A stretch of DNA of 64,000 nucleotides from Hymenobacter sp. YIM 151500-1 (GCF_025979885.1 NZ_CP110139.1:4422001-4486000); one strand, 5' to 3'; positions 7,895 to 17,943 are shown, numbered from the stretch's first letter. Program-made: numbers and translations. The notes: generated by a model from the letters alone, not told the origin.

Positions 7895-9841
7895 GTGCCC
7901 ATTTCCCCCGAATACCGCCCCCTGACTGTGCTACCCGCTGAGCTGTTCCAGGCCAACCTAGCCCACCACGAGGAGCAGGAAAAGCAGCAGGCGCGGCGGC
8001 ATCAGGTGGTGGCGCTGGTGCGGCTGGCCGTGTTTGGGGGTGGGGTGGCGGGAGCGTGGGCCTTGTTTGCGGACGGGCAGCCGGGAGCGGCGCTGGGCGT
8101 GGTGCTGGGGGTGTACCTGGTGTTTCTGGGGCTGATGCGCTGGCACGCGGCCGTGAGCTACCGGCGCCGGCATCATGGCCTGCTGGCCCAGCTCAACCAC
8201 GACGAGCTGGCCCGCCTCGCCGGCCGCCTCAGTGGCTTCGACCCCGGCCTGCGCTACCTCACCCCCGACCACCCCTACGCCGCCGACCTCGACGTGTTCG
8301 GGGCCCATTCCCTGTTTCAGCTGCTGAACCGCAGCACCTCGCGCCTGGGGCAAGACTGGCTGGCCGGCTGGCTGCTGGCCCCGGCCGCGCCGCCAGTGGT
8401 GCGGGAGCGGCAGCAGGCCGCCGCCGAGCTGGCCCCCGATGTGGCCTGGCAGCAGGAGTGGCAGGCCCGCGCCCGGCACTTTCCGCGCCAGGAGGCCGAC
8501 CCGCGCCGCTTTGCCGCCTGGCTGGCCCAGCCCGACGTGTTTGCTACTCGGCCCTGGCTGCTGCCGGTGCTGGTGGCCCTGCCCGTGGCGGCGGTGGCCG
8601 GTGTGGTGGCCTTGCTTACCGGGTACGGCGCCGTTCTATTGGGAGTGGCGGTGCTGGGCACGAGTTTGCTCAACCTCCAGCTAGGCACTATCCGCGCCGA
8701 GTATTACGAGCAGGCCACGGCTATGCGCGACGCCTTGCGGGCCGCGCACAGCCAGCTGACGTTGTTTGAAGCCGGACAGTGGCAGAGCGCCGGTCTGCGC
8801 CGCCTGCACCGGGCCGTGCACCCGGCCGCCGGGCCGGCGTCGCGGCTGCTGGAACAGCTGTCGGGGGTGGCGGGGTGGTTTTCGCTGCGCCAGAATCCGG
8901 CCGTGGCCGGCGTGCTCAATGCCCTGCTGCTCTGGGATGCCTGGGGCGTGTGGCAGCTGGAACGCTGGAAGCGCCGCCTGAGCGGGCAGCTGACGCCCCT
9001 GCTGGAGGCCGCCGCCGAGCTGGACGCCCTGGTGAGCCTGGCCGCCTTCCGGGCCGCCAACCCCGCCTTCGCCGCGCCCGACCTGACGCTGGCCCCGCTG
9101 TCCGTCACAGCCGAAGCCGTGGTGCATCCGCTCATTTTTGGGGCGGAGCCGGTGGCCAACGACTTTCATACGGCTGGCGCGGGCCAGACCGTGGTGGTGA
9201 CGGGCTCCAACATGGCCGGCAAAAGCACGTTTCTGCGGACGGTGGGCCTGAACCTGGTGCTGGCCCAGGCCGGAGCCGTGGTGGCGGCCCGCACCTTCGG
9301 CTGCGGCCCGGCCCAGGTATTCACCGCCATGCGCACCCACGACAATCTGGCCGAAAGCACCTCCTCGTTCTACGCCGAGCTGAAGCGCCTCCGGCTCCTG
9401 CTCGACCTCACGCAAAACAAAGCCAGCAGCGAGGCCGAAGGAGAAAACCACCAACCCGCGCCCCCCGGCCACCCAAGCCCGAACCACGAGAAACCAACTG
9501 CGGAAAACGACAGCCTCCCCGTTTTCTACCTGCTTGACGAAATCCTCAAGGGCACCAACTCCCAGGACCGGCACCGCGGGGCCCGCGCCCTGGTGCATCA
9601 GCTGCACCGCCGCCCGGCCAGCGGCCTGCTCAGCACCCACGACCTGGAGCTGGCCGCCCTGGAGCAGGAGCTGCCCGGCGCCGTGCGCAACGTCTCCTTC
9701 AACTCCTTCCTCAACCCCACCGACGGCACCCTGCACTTCGACTACCGCCTCACACCCGGCGTGTGCCGCTCCTTCAACGCCAGCCAGCTCATGCGCCTGA
9801 TGGGAATAGCCGTGGACGAAGAGCCGAGCGGCAACGCATAG
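7895..9841 (+). CDS. Membrane-anchored MutS-family ATPase
   Basis: About 648 residues from GTG 7895; an ATG at 7838 would add 19 residues coded by a low-complexity repeat, and GTG 7928 is also possible. The C-terminal MutS ATPase domain is clear: Walker A GSNMAGKSTFLR, Walker B YLLDEILKGTN with the Ser/Asn loop SQDRHRG, and STHDLELAAL. The mismatch-binding N-terminal domains of MutS are absent. Instead two hydrophobic regions occur (around VLGVYLVFLGLM and LLPVLVALPVAAVAGVVALL), so it is probably tied to the inner membrane. A ~35-residue polar insert (NKASSEAEGENHQPAP and onward) sits just before Walker B. The role is unknown and need not be mismatch repair. Confidence 0.85.
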   Translation: MPISPEYRPLTVLPAELFQANLAHHEEQEKQQARRHQVVALVRLAVFGGGVAGAWALFADGQPGAALGVVLGVYLVFLGLMRWHAAVSYRRRHHGLLAQLNHDELARLAGRLSGFDPGLRYLTPDHPYAADLDVFGAHSLFQLLNRSTSRLGQDWLAGWLLAPAAPPVVRERQQAAAELAPDVAWQQEWQARARHFPRQEADPRRFAAWLAQPDVFATRPWLLPVLVALPVAAVAGVVALLTGYGAVLLGVAVLGTSLLNLQLGTIRAEYYEQATAMRDALRAAHSQLTLFEAGQWQSAGLRRLHRAVHPAAGPASRLLEQLSGVAGWFSLRQNPAVAGVLNALLLWDAWGVWQLERWKRRLSGQLTPLLEAAAELDALVSLAAFRAANPAFAAPDLTLAPLSVTAEAVVHPLIFGAEPVANDFHTAGAGQTVVVTGSNMAGKSTFLRTVGLNLVLAQAGAVVAARTFGCGPAQVFTAMRTHDNLAESTSSFYAELKRLRLLLDLTQNKASSEAEGENHQPAPPGHPSPNHEKPTAENDSLPVFYLLDEILKGTNSQDRHRGARALVHQLHRRPASGLLSTHDLELAALEQELPGAVRNVSFNSFLNPTDGTLHFDYRLTPGVCRSFNASQLMRLMGIAVDEEPSGNA

Positions 9842-9965
9842 CGGTAGCCGCAGGTTATGCCGTAAGCACACAGCCAGGTGGGAGTCGAAAGCCAGGCAAG
9901 CTCAAGCTGCGGCCTGGCTTCTTGCTCCATCCTCCTTTCGCTATTCATTCTTTTTTAGCCTTTCC

Positions 9966-10934
9966 GTGTACGTTCGTAAACACCTGCGCTGGCCCCTGAT
10001 CTGGAAGCTGAGCTGGCGGCCAATAGTTGGGAGTGCGCTGTACAGCTTGCTAGTCTGCCTGGTGTACGGGCCCCTGGACTTCCATTCGGTGGCTATTCCG
10101 TGGCAGCCGGTGGCCACGCTGGGCACGGCGGTGGCCTTTTACATTGGCTTCAAGAACAACGGCTCCTACGACCGGTTCTGGGAGGCGCGGCAGCTGTGGG
10201 GCGGCATCGTGAACAGCAGCCGCACCTGGGCCGTGCAGGCCCTGGAGTTTGTTACCTCCCTGGTCGATGCGCCCGGCATACAGGCTCCCGCCGCCTCGGC
10301 CGAGGAACTGTCGCAGCGCCACCGCAGCCTGGTGTACCGGCAGATAGCCTGGTGCAATGCCCTGCGCATCCTACTGCGCCGCCAGCCCGAGCGCTGGGAC
10401 ACGGCCGTAGCCCCGTTTCTGGCCCCCGAGGAGTCGGAGCGGCTGCGGCACATGCAGAACCCGCCGGCCCACCTGCTGCGCCAGCAGGCCGCCGACCTGC
10501 GCGTGCTGCGCGAAGAGCGCGGCCTGCTCAACGACTTTCAGCACGTGCGCATGGTCGAAGTCATTGAGACGCTCTACAACCTGCAAGGCGGCTGTGAGCG
10601 AATCAAAAACACGCCGTTTCCGCGCCAGTATGCGTTTTTCAGTCTGGTGTTTGTGTACCTGTTTACGGCCCTCATGCCCCTGGGCCTGGTCATGGAATTT
10701 GCCAAGATGGGCCCCGACCACATCTGGCTGACGGTGCCGTTTTCGGTGCTGGTGTCGTGGGTGTTTGCCACCATTGAGATTGTGGGTCAGAGCAGCGAAA
10801 ACCCCTTCGAGAATACCATGAACGACGTGCCGATGACGGCCATCTGCCGCTCCATCGAAATCGACCTGCGCCAGATGCTCGGCGAAGCCGAAGTGCCCGA
10901 ACGCCTGGAGCCCATAGAGGATATTCTGTACTAA
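9966..10934 (+). CDS. Bestrophin-family anion channel
   Basis: A 322-residue inner-membrane protein starting with GTG. It matches the bacterial bestrophin family (formerly UPF0187): the N-terminal KHLRWPLIWKLSWR, TAVAFYIGFKNNGSYDRFWEAR in the first transmembrane/pore region (the family signature), and the C-terminal ENPFENTMNDVPMTAICRSIE. Four hydrophobic segments are seen. Bestrophins form pentameric chloride or cation channels; ion selectivity here cannot be read from sequence. It follows the MutS-like gene by 124 bp on the same strand. Confidence 0.88.
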   Translation: MYVRKHLRWPLIWKLSWRPIVGSALYSLLVCLVYGPLDFHSVAIPWQPVATLGTAVAFYIGFKNNGSYDRFWEARQLWGGIVNSSRTWAVQALEFVTSLVDAPGIQAPAASAEELSQRHRSLVYRQIAWCNALRILLRRQPERWDTAVAPFLAPEESERLRHMQNPPAHLLRQQAADLRVLREERGLLNDFQHVRMVEVIETLYNLQGGCERIKNTPFPRQYAFFSLVFVYLFTALMPLGLVMEFAKMGPDHIWLTVPFSVLVSWVFATIEIVGQSSENPFENTMNDVPMTAICRSIEIDLRQMLGEAEVPERLEPIEDILY

Positions 10935-11019
10935 CCAACCCAAGCCCTGGGCTAGTGGAGTAAGTAGAAAGGTAGTCACCAGAGCCCGTCTGCGCCTTGC
11001 AAACAGCAGGGCAGAAACC

Positions 11020-11064
11020 CCGGCAGATGCCCAGCAGATGCATTGCGCGCTGGGCATCTGCCGG
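11020..11064. terminator. Hairpin after bestrophin gene
   Basis: A perfect 16-bp stem (CCGGCAGATGCCCAGC at 11020-11035 with 11049-11064) around a 13-base loop, without a T-run. It may be a factor-assisted terminator or a palindromic operator. The rest of the 404-bp gap 10935-11338 shows no gene; it should hold the promoter of the GH5-like gene, but I cannot point to one. Confidence 0.5.
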
Positions 11065-11338
11065 CCCTTGTGCACGTGCGGGTGCGGCAGACCTACTGCT
11101 CAGCTTGTATCTCCAATTTGCCGTAGCTGGTCTGGGATTTCTCCGATATACTGGAGAGCGAAGAGCGGGCAGGACAACCCGCCGCGCAGCAGGGTAAAAC
11201 TATTTTAAACGGCACAGCGGGGCCTGTAGCTTGTTGGCTGGCCTGGGGCGGAAGCCGGACCCAAGGACGGCACAGGGATTGGAGGTAGCGCCTGGGGCCG
11301 CTACTGGTACCGCTCATCTTCTTTCCCTTTCTCACCCT

Positions 11339-13678
11339 ATGAAAACAACTCTTACTGGCTTCTCCCGCCGCCGCCACCTGGCCGGCCGTCCCGCCGCTCC
11401 GCTCCGCACACCTCCGCCCCGTTCGTGGTGGGGCTGGCTGGGGTTGCTGCTGGCCCTGGTGCTGCCCACGGTAGCATCGGCGCAGTACGTGAGTGTCAGC
11501 GGCACGGAGTTTCGGGCCAATGGCTCCCGCATCTGGTTTAACGGGGCCAACACGCCCTGGCACAACTGGAACGACTTCGGGGGCGACTTCAACCAGGCCT
11601 GGTGGAGCACCCACTTCCAGACGCTAAAGGACAACGGCATCAACAGCACCCGCGTCTGGATAACCTGCAATGGCGAAGTGGGCGTCAATATCGGCGCCGA
11701 TGGCACTGTGACCGGGGCCACGCAGGCCCACTGGAACCACCTGGACCAGCTGTTTCAGATTGCCCGCGACAAGCAGATTTACGTGCTGGCTACGCTTATT
11801 TCCTTCGACCACGGCCAGGACTACCACCCCAACCACCTGAGCTGGCGCAACATGCTGAACAGCGCGGCAGCTACGAAGTCGTACGTCGACAACTACGTGA
11901 CGCCCTTCGTGAACCGCTACAAAAGCAACCCCTACGTGTTTGCCGTCGACATCTGTAACGAGATAGAATGGTACAACGAGCAGGCCGACTGCGGCAATAT
12001 TGCCTGGGCCAACCTGCAACGCTTTGTGGCCCAGTGCGCGGCGGCCATTCACCGCAACAGCACCATGCTGGTAACCGTGGGCACGGGGCCGTTTGTGAAG
12101 TACACCTCTTCCATGGCCGGCCACAAGTTCACCGACGCGGCCTTGCAAGCCCAGAACAACGATTTCAACGCGTACCTCGACTTCTACTCGCCCCACTATT
12201 TCGACTGGATGTACGATGACCTGAGCCAGGCCAACCCCTACACCAAAAGCCCCGCCGACTTCGGCATGACCGATAAACCCTGCCTGGTGGGCGAAACCCC
12301 GGCCAAAGGCACCACCAAGCCCACCCAGACCCTGACCCAGAACTACGAGAATGCCTTTCAGCGGCAGTGGCAGGGCGTGATGGCCTGGACCTCGAACGGC
12401 GTGGACACCAACGGCGACATTACCCAGCTGGGCGTGGCCACCAAAGCCTTCCGCGACAACCACAACGCCCTGGTGTACCCGCCGGCGCTGCGGCCCGCCG
12501 ACAACCCCGCCGGGGCCGTGGCTGGGCTGGCCTACCAGTATTACGAAGGCACCTGGAGCCGCCTGCCCAACTTCGCGACGCTGACCGCCACGAAAGTAGG
12601 TACGACCACCAACGTGTCGGCCACCACCAACCGCAACCGCGCCGATAACTACGCCTTCCGCTACACGGGCTACGTGCAGGTGCCCACCGACGGGCAGTAC
12701 ACCTTCTACACTACCTCCGACGACGGCTCCCGCCTGCTTATCGGCGACCAGGTGGTGGTGCAGAACGACGGCCCGCACGGCCCGCAGGAGCGCAGCGGCA
12801 CCATCGGGCTGAAAGCCGGCCGGCACCCGATTACGGTGTTGTATTTTGAAGGTACCGGGGGCGAAACCCTGAGCTTGAGCTACGCCGGGCCGGGCATCAG
12901 CAAAACCAGCGTGCCGGCCTCGTCCCTGTCGCGCACCGAAGGCAACACGGCCCTGAGCATCTACGCCGATGCCCTGGCCGCCGACTGGGCCGACTGGTCG
13001 TGGAGCACCACCACCAACCTTGCCAACGCCACGCCCGTGCGGGTGGGCAGCCGCTCGGCCAGCGCCACCTACACTAGCGGCTTCGGCGGCTTTGCCCTGC
13101 GCAAAGGCACGGCCATCAGCACCAGCGGGTACACGGCCCTCAAGTTTTGGGTGCACGGCGGCACGGGCAGCAACAAAAACATCAAGCTCTACACTCAAAA
13201 CGCCGACAATGGCGGCGAAAGCACCATCACCTACTTCACGGCTACGGCCGGGGCCTGGAACGAAATTACCATCAGCCTGAGCGCCCTGGGCAACCCCGGC
13301 AGCATCAAGCGCCTCACGTTCCAGGAAAACGGCGGGGCCGCCCAGCCGGCCATCTACTTCGACGACATCCGGCTGGTGTCGGGCACTACGGCCGCCCGCG
13401 GCATAGCCGGTACCGAGCCGGCCGAAGCCCCCGCCTTCGCCGTAGCCGCCTTCCCCAACCCGTTCAGCGACCGGCTGTCGGTGCACGTAAGCGCCGCCGC
13501 GCCCGAAGCCGTGGAAGTGCGGATTTTCAATCAGCTCGGCCAGGAGGTATTCCGGCAGTCGGCCCTGCCCCTGAACCGCCTGGTGACCCTGCGCCCGGCG
13601 TTACCCGACGGCCTCTACCTCGTCCGCATCCTGAGCGAGCAGCACAGCCAGGAGTTCAAACTGGTACGCCACCGCTAA
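11339..13678 (+). CDS. Secreted GH5-like glycoside hydrolase with PA14 and T9SS sorting domain
   Basis: A 779-residue secreted protein; ATG 11339 gives an Arg-rich leader and a hydrophobic signal ending ASAQ near residue 49. Residues ~50-395 form a TIM-barrel of the GH5/cellulase type: the acid/base Glu is in VDICNEIEWY and the nucleophile Glu is likely in PCLVGETPA. A PA14 domain follows (~400-530, with YTFYTTSDDGSRLLI), then a beta-sandwich that looks carbohydrate-binding (~535-690). The end (FPNPFSDRL, then GLYLVRILSE and KLVRHR) is a T9SS type A sorting domain. Likely substrate is a mannan or beta-glucan, which is an inference. It ends in a strong terminator. Confidence 0.85.
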   Translation: MKTTLTGFSRRRHLAGRPAAPLRTPPPRSWWGWLGLLLALVLPTVASAQYVSVSGTEFRANGSRIWFNGANTPWHNWNDFGGDFNQAWWSTHFQTLKDNGINSTRVWITCNGEVGVNIGADGTVTGATQAHWNHLDQLFQIARDKQIYVLATLISFDHGQDYHPNHLSWRNMLNSAAATKSYVDNYVTPFVNRYKSNPYVFAVDICNEIEWYNEQADCGNIAWANLQRFVAQCAAAIHRNSTMLVTVGTGPFVKYTSSMAGHKFTDAALQAQNNDFNAYLDFYSPHYFDWMYDDLSQANPYTKSPADFGMTDKPCLVGETPAKGTTKPTQTLTQNYENAFQRQWQGVMAWTSNGVDTNGDITQLGVATKAFRDNHNALVYPPALRPADNPAGAVAGLAYQYYEGTWSRLPNFATLTATKVGTTTNVSATTNRNRADNYAFRYTGYVQVPTDGQYTFYTTSDDGSRLLIGDQVVVQNDGPHGPQERSGTIGLKAGRHPITVLYFEGTGGETLSLSYAGPGISKTSVPASSLSRTEGNTALSIYADALAADWADWSWSTTTNLANATPVRVGSRSASATYTSGFGGFALRKGTAISTSGYTALKFWVHGGTGSNKNIKLYTQNADNGGESTITYFTATAGAWNEITISLSALGNPGSIKRLTFQENGGAAQPAIYFDDIRLVSGTTAARGIAGTEPAEAPAFAVAAFPNPFSDRLSVHVSAAAPEAVEVRIFNQLGQEVFRQSALPLNRLVTLRPALPDGLYLVRILSEQHSQEFKLVRHR

Positions 13679-13708
13679 GCACTGGTCGTTGAGACTGGCC
13701 GGCAGAAG

Positions 13709-13752
13709 TAAAACCGCCGCCCCGCATACAAGCTGTGGGGCGGCGGTTTTTT
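13709..13752 (+). terminator. Intrinsic terminator of GH5-like gene
   Basis: A GC-rich stem (AAAACCGCCGCCCC with GGGGCGGCGGTTTT) and an 11-base loop is followed by T residues, 31 bp after the stop codon. Confidence 0.88.
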
Positions 13753-13770
13753 CTGAGTAGTAGGCCACAG

Positions 13771-13840
13771 GTAATTGGATGTTGGACAAGATGCAAATTG
13801 GATGACAAGCAGATGGTTGTCATCCAATTACCCACTACTT
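13771..13840. repeat. Palindromic repeat with AATTGGATGACAA arms
   Basis: Perfect 13-bp arms at 13796-13808 and 13817-13829 surround an 8-base loop. A further copy of the word (GGTAATTGGATGTTGG) stands just upstream, so the element is built from a repeated word like the other palindromes. It lies between two convergent genes. Confidence 0.7.
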
Positions 13841-13856
13841 CCTGCCAACTGCCTAC

Positions 13857-16103
13857 TTACCGCCCCAGCACCAGGCGCTGGGTGTAGCGGCCGTCCGGGG
13901 TGTGCAGGGTGCAGTAGTACACGCCCCCAGCCAGCAGCCGGTGCGTGGCGGGCGTGAGGACATAGGTGTGCGAGCCGGCAGCCTGTATCTTGTCGAGGAG
14001 CAGCACGGCGGCGCGGCGGCCGCCGGGAGTATACAGCTCCAGCCGCACCGGGCCCGGCCGGCTCAGCGTGTACGTCACGGTGGCCTGCCGGGCAACCGGG
14101 TTCGGGAAAACGGATAATGCCGCCGAAGAAGAGGTGGCAGCAGCGGTGGTAATGTCGCGCCGCACGCCCACTACGGCCGAGAACTGCTGGCTGCCATCGG
14201 TATTCACCAGGCGCAGGCGGTAGTAGCTTTGGCCCGGCAGCGGGGCCGTGTCGAGCAAGGAGTAGGAGCGAGGCTGGGTGCTGGTGCCGGCCGCTGGCCG
14301 CTCCCCCACGGTCTGAAAGGTGGTGCCGTCGGCGGAGCGCTCCACTACAAAGGTGGCGCTGTTGGTTTCCTGGGCCGTTTCCCAGCTCACCTGCACACCC
14401 GCCGCCACCGCCTGAGCCCCGAAGCGCGTCAGCACCACCGGCAGCGGCACCTGAGCCGCCAGTTCCACCGCACCGGGGTCGAAGCGGGCCGTGCCGTCCT
14501 GGTTGCCATCCTGGGGGCGAGTGGTGCCCAGCTGGTCGGTGCTGAGGCCGGCTACGGCCACGCCGGCATCTACCAGCGGGCTGGTGGGCAGCAGCGGGTG
14601 CACCGGCACCAGGCGGCCCGCTACCGGTACGGTTTGCAGCGCGGGGTTCAGCCGCAAATCGGCCAGGTAGGTGGCGCCGGCTATGCCGCTTTGCGCCCCG
14701 CCCGCACTGGGGCTTTGCACAAAATTGCCGCCCCCGCTCAGGGCCGGAAAGTTGACGGTCTGCTCCCGCTGGCTGGTGGCACCGGCCCGGTTGCCGGCAA
14801 ACACGCAGTTGGTAAACGTCAGGTTCTGGGCATTGGCGCTGCCGGCTATCCAGATGTTGCCGTCGGCGCGGTCGGCGGCGTTGCCCACGAACGTGGAGTT
14901 GGTAATACCGATGCGTACACTGGCCGGGGTGTTGAACACGGCCGCCCCGCCAATGTCGCCGGTGCCGCCGGGGCCCGTACTGGCGCGGTTGCCGCTGAAG
15001 GTGCAGTTTTCGATGGTAATGCCCTCGGGTCCCCGGCAGTCGAGCCACATGCCGCCGCCCTGCTGAGTGACGGTGTTGCCGGCCAGGGTGCAGTTGCGCA
15101 AGAGCAGGGAGCCCCGGTCGCGCACTTGCAGGGCGCCGCCTTTCGACTCATTATCCCGGCCGCCGCGGGCCACGGAGTTGTTCAGCAGCACGGTGTTTTC
15201 GATGATGAACCGGTCGAGCGAATAGCCCCACAGGAACAGCCCGCCCCCAACGCCGCGCGCCGTGTTGCCTTCCATCTGGCAGCCCCGAATGGTGGTGGTG
15301 CCGCCCACCGTATTCTCCCGCTCCGTGCCATCGGCTCCGTCCTGAAAGATGGCGCCCCCGCCCTGGTCGGCGTCGTTCTGCCGAAACACGCAGTCTTCCA
15401 CCGTGAGCCCGCCCAGCAGCACGTAGATGGCCCCGCCCACGATGCCCTTGTTGCCCACGAACGTGCAGCCCCGCACCTCGAGGTGGGCCCGGCCGCCCAC
15501 GCCGTTTTCCAGCACCGTAGCTGCCGGCCCGCCGCCGTAGGTGGAAATGGCGCCGGCGCTGAATCCGTCGCGGGCCACCGAGCCGTCGTTGCCGTCAAAC
15601 ACGCAGTTCAGCACCGTGGCGCGGGCCCCATAGCCCACAAATACCGCTCCGCTTCGCTCGCCCACGTTGCGTAGAAAGCGGCAATTTTCCAGCCGTAGCG
15701 TGTTGGGGTCGAGCAGCTCCAGGGCCCCGCCCCGCTGCGCGGTGTTCGGGTCCGCGTCCACGGCCCGGCCGTCGGCAAAGGTGAGATGCTTGATGGTCAC
15801 CGTCACGAAGCTGTAGTCGATGCGCAGGATGCGGGTGCGGCTTTCGCCGCTCAGCGTGAGGCCCGGCGCCGCCTGCCCGTCGATGGTCACGCTTTTGCTG
15901 AGCGTCAGCTGGGAGCTGAGGCGAATGGTCTGGCCCGCCAGGCCGGGCGCAAAGGTGATAAGGTCGCCGTTGGCCGCCGAGGTCAGCGCCTCGCGCAGGG
16001 AGCCGGCACCGGCGTCGTTGGCGTTGCTCACCACCCGTGTGGTTTGGGCCTGCACGGGCAGGTGGAGCAGGAAAATGCAAAAAAGAGAAAGAATCGTTTT
16101 CAT
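13857..16103 (-). CDS. Secreted beta-helix (choice-of-anchor Q) protein with T9SS sorting domain
   Basis: A 748-residue secreted protein; ATG 16103 starts a signal peptide (MKTILSLFCIFLLHLPVQAQ). Residues ~20-520 are a right-handed parallel beta-helix built from repeated C-x-F/x-x-N units (ENCRFLRN, LNCVFDGND, RGCTFVGNK, EDCVFRQND, ENCTFSGN, TNCVFAGN). The region SPLVDAGVAVAG to RFDPGAVEL is the choice-of-anchor Q signature. A fibronectin-like beta segment follows (RFGAQAVAAGVQVSWETA), then a T9SS type A sorting domain (LSVFPNPVARQ to RYTQRLVLGR). Possible roles are adhesion or polysaccharide binding; no catalytic residues were identified. Confidence 0.83.
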   Translation of the reverse strand: MKTILSLFCIFLLHLPVQAQTTRVVSNANDAGAGSLREALTSAANGDLITFAPGLAGQTIRLSSQLTLSKSVTIDGQAAPGLTLSGESRTRILRIDYSFVTVTIKHLTFADGRAVDADPNTAQRGGALELLDPNTLRLENCRFLRNVGERSGAVFVGYGARATVLNCVFDGNDGSVARDGFSAGAISTYGGGPAATVLENGVGGRAHLEVRGCTFVGNKGIVGGAIYVLLGGLTVEDCVFRQNDADQGGGAIFQDGADGTERENTVGGTTTIRGCQMEGNTARGVGGGLFLWGYSLDRFIIENTVLLNNSVARGGRDNESKGGALQVRDRGSLLLRNCTLAGNTVTQQGGGMWLDCRGPEGITIENCTFSGNRASTGPGGTGDIGGAAVFNTPASVRIGITNSTFVGNAADRADGNIWIAGSANAQNLTFTNCVFAGNRAGATSQREQTVNFPALSGGGNFVQSPSAGGAQSGIAGATYLADLRLNPALQTVPVAGRLVPVHPLLPTSPLVDAGVAVAGLSTDQLGTTRPQDGNQDGTARFDPGAVELAAQVPLPVVLTRFGAQAVAAGVQVSWETAQETNSATFVVERSADGTTFQTVGERPAAGTSTQPRSYSLLDTAPLPGQSYYRLRLVNTDGSQQFSAVVGVRRDITTAAATSSSAALSVFPNPVARQATVTYTLSRPGPVRLELYTPGGRRAAVLLLDKIQAAGSHTYVLTPATHRLLAGGVYYCTLHTPDGRYTQRLVLGR

Positions 16104-16374
16104 AAGCAGTGGTAGTGAAAGGCGCGAAGGGCAAGTATACGGCAGAATACAGTAAAGAGCAGTCGATTCATTTTGAGCGGTTTGTACTGCCTGGACCCGA
16201 AAAGGCCGCGCTTGGGCTGACAGGCGAAACTCCCCGGCGGCCTGAGGTGCCGCATGGCCTCCGTGCAAAAAGCCGGCGGCTCATGGCTGCCCGCCTCGGC
16301 CTAGCTCCAGCAGAACCCCGCTTCCGGGTCCGGCGTAAGCAAGGCACGTTGCACGCTTCTTTCCCCATCGTCTT

Positions 16375-17943
16375 ATGCCCCAAGCTCAACCCCTCCGCAC
16401 CTCCGGCGCTACCCAATCGTCATGGTTTCCTACGGCCGGCCCGCTACCTACTTTCAATCCGCTTACCGAGTCGCTGACTGCCGATGTGGTGGTGGTGGGC
16501 GGCGGTATTGCCGGCCTCACCACAGCTTATTTGCTGGGGCGCGAAGGCCAACGGGTGGTAGTGCTGGAAGATGGGGAGCTGGCCTCCGGCGAGTCGGGCC
16601 GCACCACGGCCCACCTCAGCTTCGCCCTCGACGACCGGTATACCACCCTGGAAAACCTGTTTGGCAAGGAAGGCGCCCGCCTGGCCGCCGAAAGCCACCA
16701 AACAGCCGTGGACGTCATCGAGCAGATTGTAAGCCGGGAGAAAATCGACTGCGACTTTGAGCGCCTCGACGGCTACCTGTTTCTGCCTCAGGATGGCAAG
16801 CCCAAAGAGCTGGACGACGAGCTGGAAGCCGCTACCCGCGCCGGCGTGCCCGGCCTGCGCCGCCTGCCTGACGCCGGCGTGCAGGGGTTTGAAACCGGCG
16901 AGTGCCTGGTGTTTCCCAATCAGGGGCAGTTTCACATCCTGAAGTACCTGCGGGGCCTGGCCGAGGCCATTGTGCGCCAGGGGGGCCGCATCTACACCCG
17001 CACCCACGTGCAGTCGGTGCGTGGCGGCCGCGACGCCCACGTGGTAACCAGCGACGGACTGGAAGTAGGCGCCGATGCCATTGTGGTAGCCACCAACACC
17101 CCCATGAACGACCGGGTGGTGATGCACACCAAGCAGCATCCGTACCGCACCTACGTGGTGGCGGCCCGCGTGCCCAAAGGCTCCGTCACGAAAGCCCTGT
17201 ACTGGGACACGGCCGACCCCTACCACTACATCCGCCTGCAAGAAGTGGACGCCGGCCCCCGTGGCGGCCACGCCGACTACGACCTGCTGGTAGTGGGCGG
17301 CGAAGACCACAAAACCGGTCAGGAAGAAGACCCCGAGGAGCGCCTGCGCTGCCTCACCGAATGGGTGCACGAGAACTTCCCGACGGCCGGCAAAATCGAG
17401 TACAGCTGGTCGGGGCAGGTGATGGAACCGGTGGACGGGCTAGCCTACGCCGGCCGCAATCCGCTCGACGACGACAACGTGTACATCATCACCGGCGACT
17501 CGGGCCACGGCATGACCCACGGCACGCTGGGCCCCATGATTATCACCGACCTGATTCTGGGCCGCGACAATCCCTGGGCCAAGCTCTACGACCCTGCCCG
17601 CGTGACGGTGCGTTTTGAGTCGGTGAAAGAGTACATCAAGGAAAACATCAACGTGGCCGCCGAGTACACCGACCTGCTCACCGGCGGCGACGTGCAGACC
17701 GCCGATGAAATAGCCCCCGGCTCCGGAGCCGTCATTGGCCGGGGCCCGCTGAAAGTAGCCGTGTACCGCGACCCAAAAGGGCAGCTGCACGAGTGCTCGG
17801 CTGTGTGCCCCCACCTGCACTGCATTGTGCACTGGAACTCGCTGGAAACCAGCTGGGACTGCCCCTGCCACGGCTCCCGCTTCAACGCCTACGGCAAGCT
17901 GATGAACGGCCCCGCCAACACCGACCTCGCTCCTGTGGATTGA
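16375..17943 (+). CDS. FAD-dependent oxidoreductase with C-terminal Rieske [2Fe-2S] domain
   Basis: A 522-residue protein. The FAD-binding Rossmann motif GGGIAGLTTAYLLG sits near residue 42, followed by a DAO-type fold with GDSGHGMTHGTLGP near the end of the flavin part. The last ~90 residues are a Rieske domain with CPHLHC and CPCHGSRF, the two Cys-x-His and Cys-x-x-His pairs that hold a [2Fe-2S] cluster. This FAD-Rieske architecture is widespread in bacteria and poorly characterised; substrate is unknown. It is divergent from the beta-helix gene across a 271-bp gap, where no clear promoter or gene was recognised. Confidence 0.88.
   Translation: MPQAQPLRTSGATQSSWFPTAGPLPTFNPLTESLTADVVVVGGGIAGLTTAYLLGREGQRVVVLEDGELASGESGRTTAHLSFALDDRYTTLENLFGKEGARLAAESHQTAVDVIEQIVSREKIDCDFERLDGYLFLPQDGKPKELDDELEAATRAGVPGLRRLPDAGVQGFETGECLVFPNQGQFHILKYLRGLAEAIVRQGGRIYTRTHVQSVRGGRDAHVVTSDGLEVGADAIVVATNTPMNDRVVMHTKQHPYRTYVVAARVPKGSVTKALYWDTADPYHYIRLQEVDAGPRGGHADYDLLVVGGEDHKTGQEEDPEERLRCLTEWVHENFPTAGKIEYSWSGQVMEPVDGLAYAGRNPLDDDNVYIITGDSGHGMTHGTLGPMIITDLILGRDNPWAKLYDPARVTVRFESVKEYIKENINVAAEYTDLLTGGDVQTADEIAPGSGAVIGRGPLKVAVYRDPKGQLHECSAVCPHLHCIVHWNSLETSWDCPCHGSRFNAYGKLMNGPANTDLAPVD

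Noticed and set aside
11624..13486. 620-codon frame antisense to the GH5-like gene
   Set aside because: The opposite strand encodes clear GH5, PA14 and sorting domains; this frame is a high-GC artefact.
16104..16374. Possible small gene in the divergent gap before the Rieske oxidoreductase
   Set aside because: Frames here are short and overlap the divergent promoters; no conserved protein is visible.
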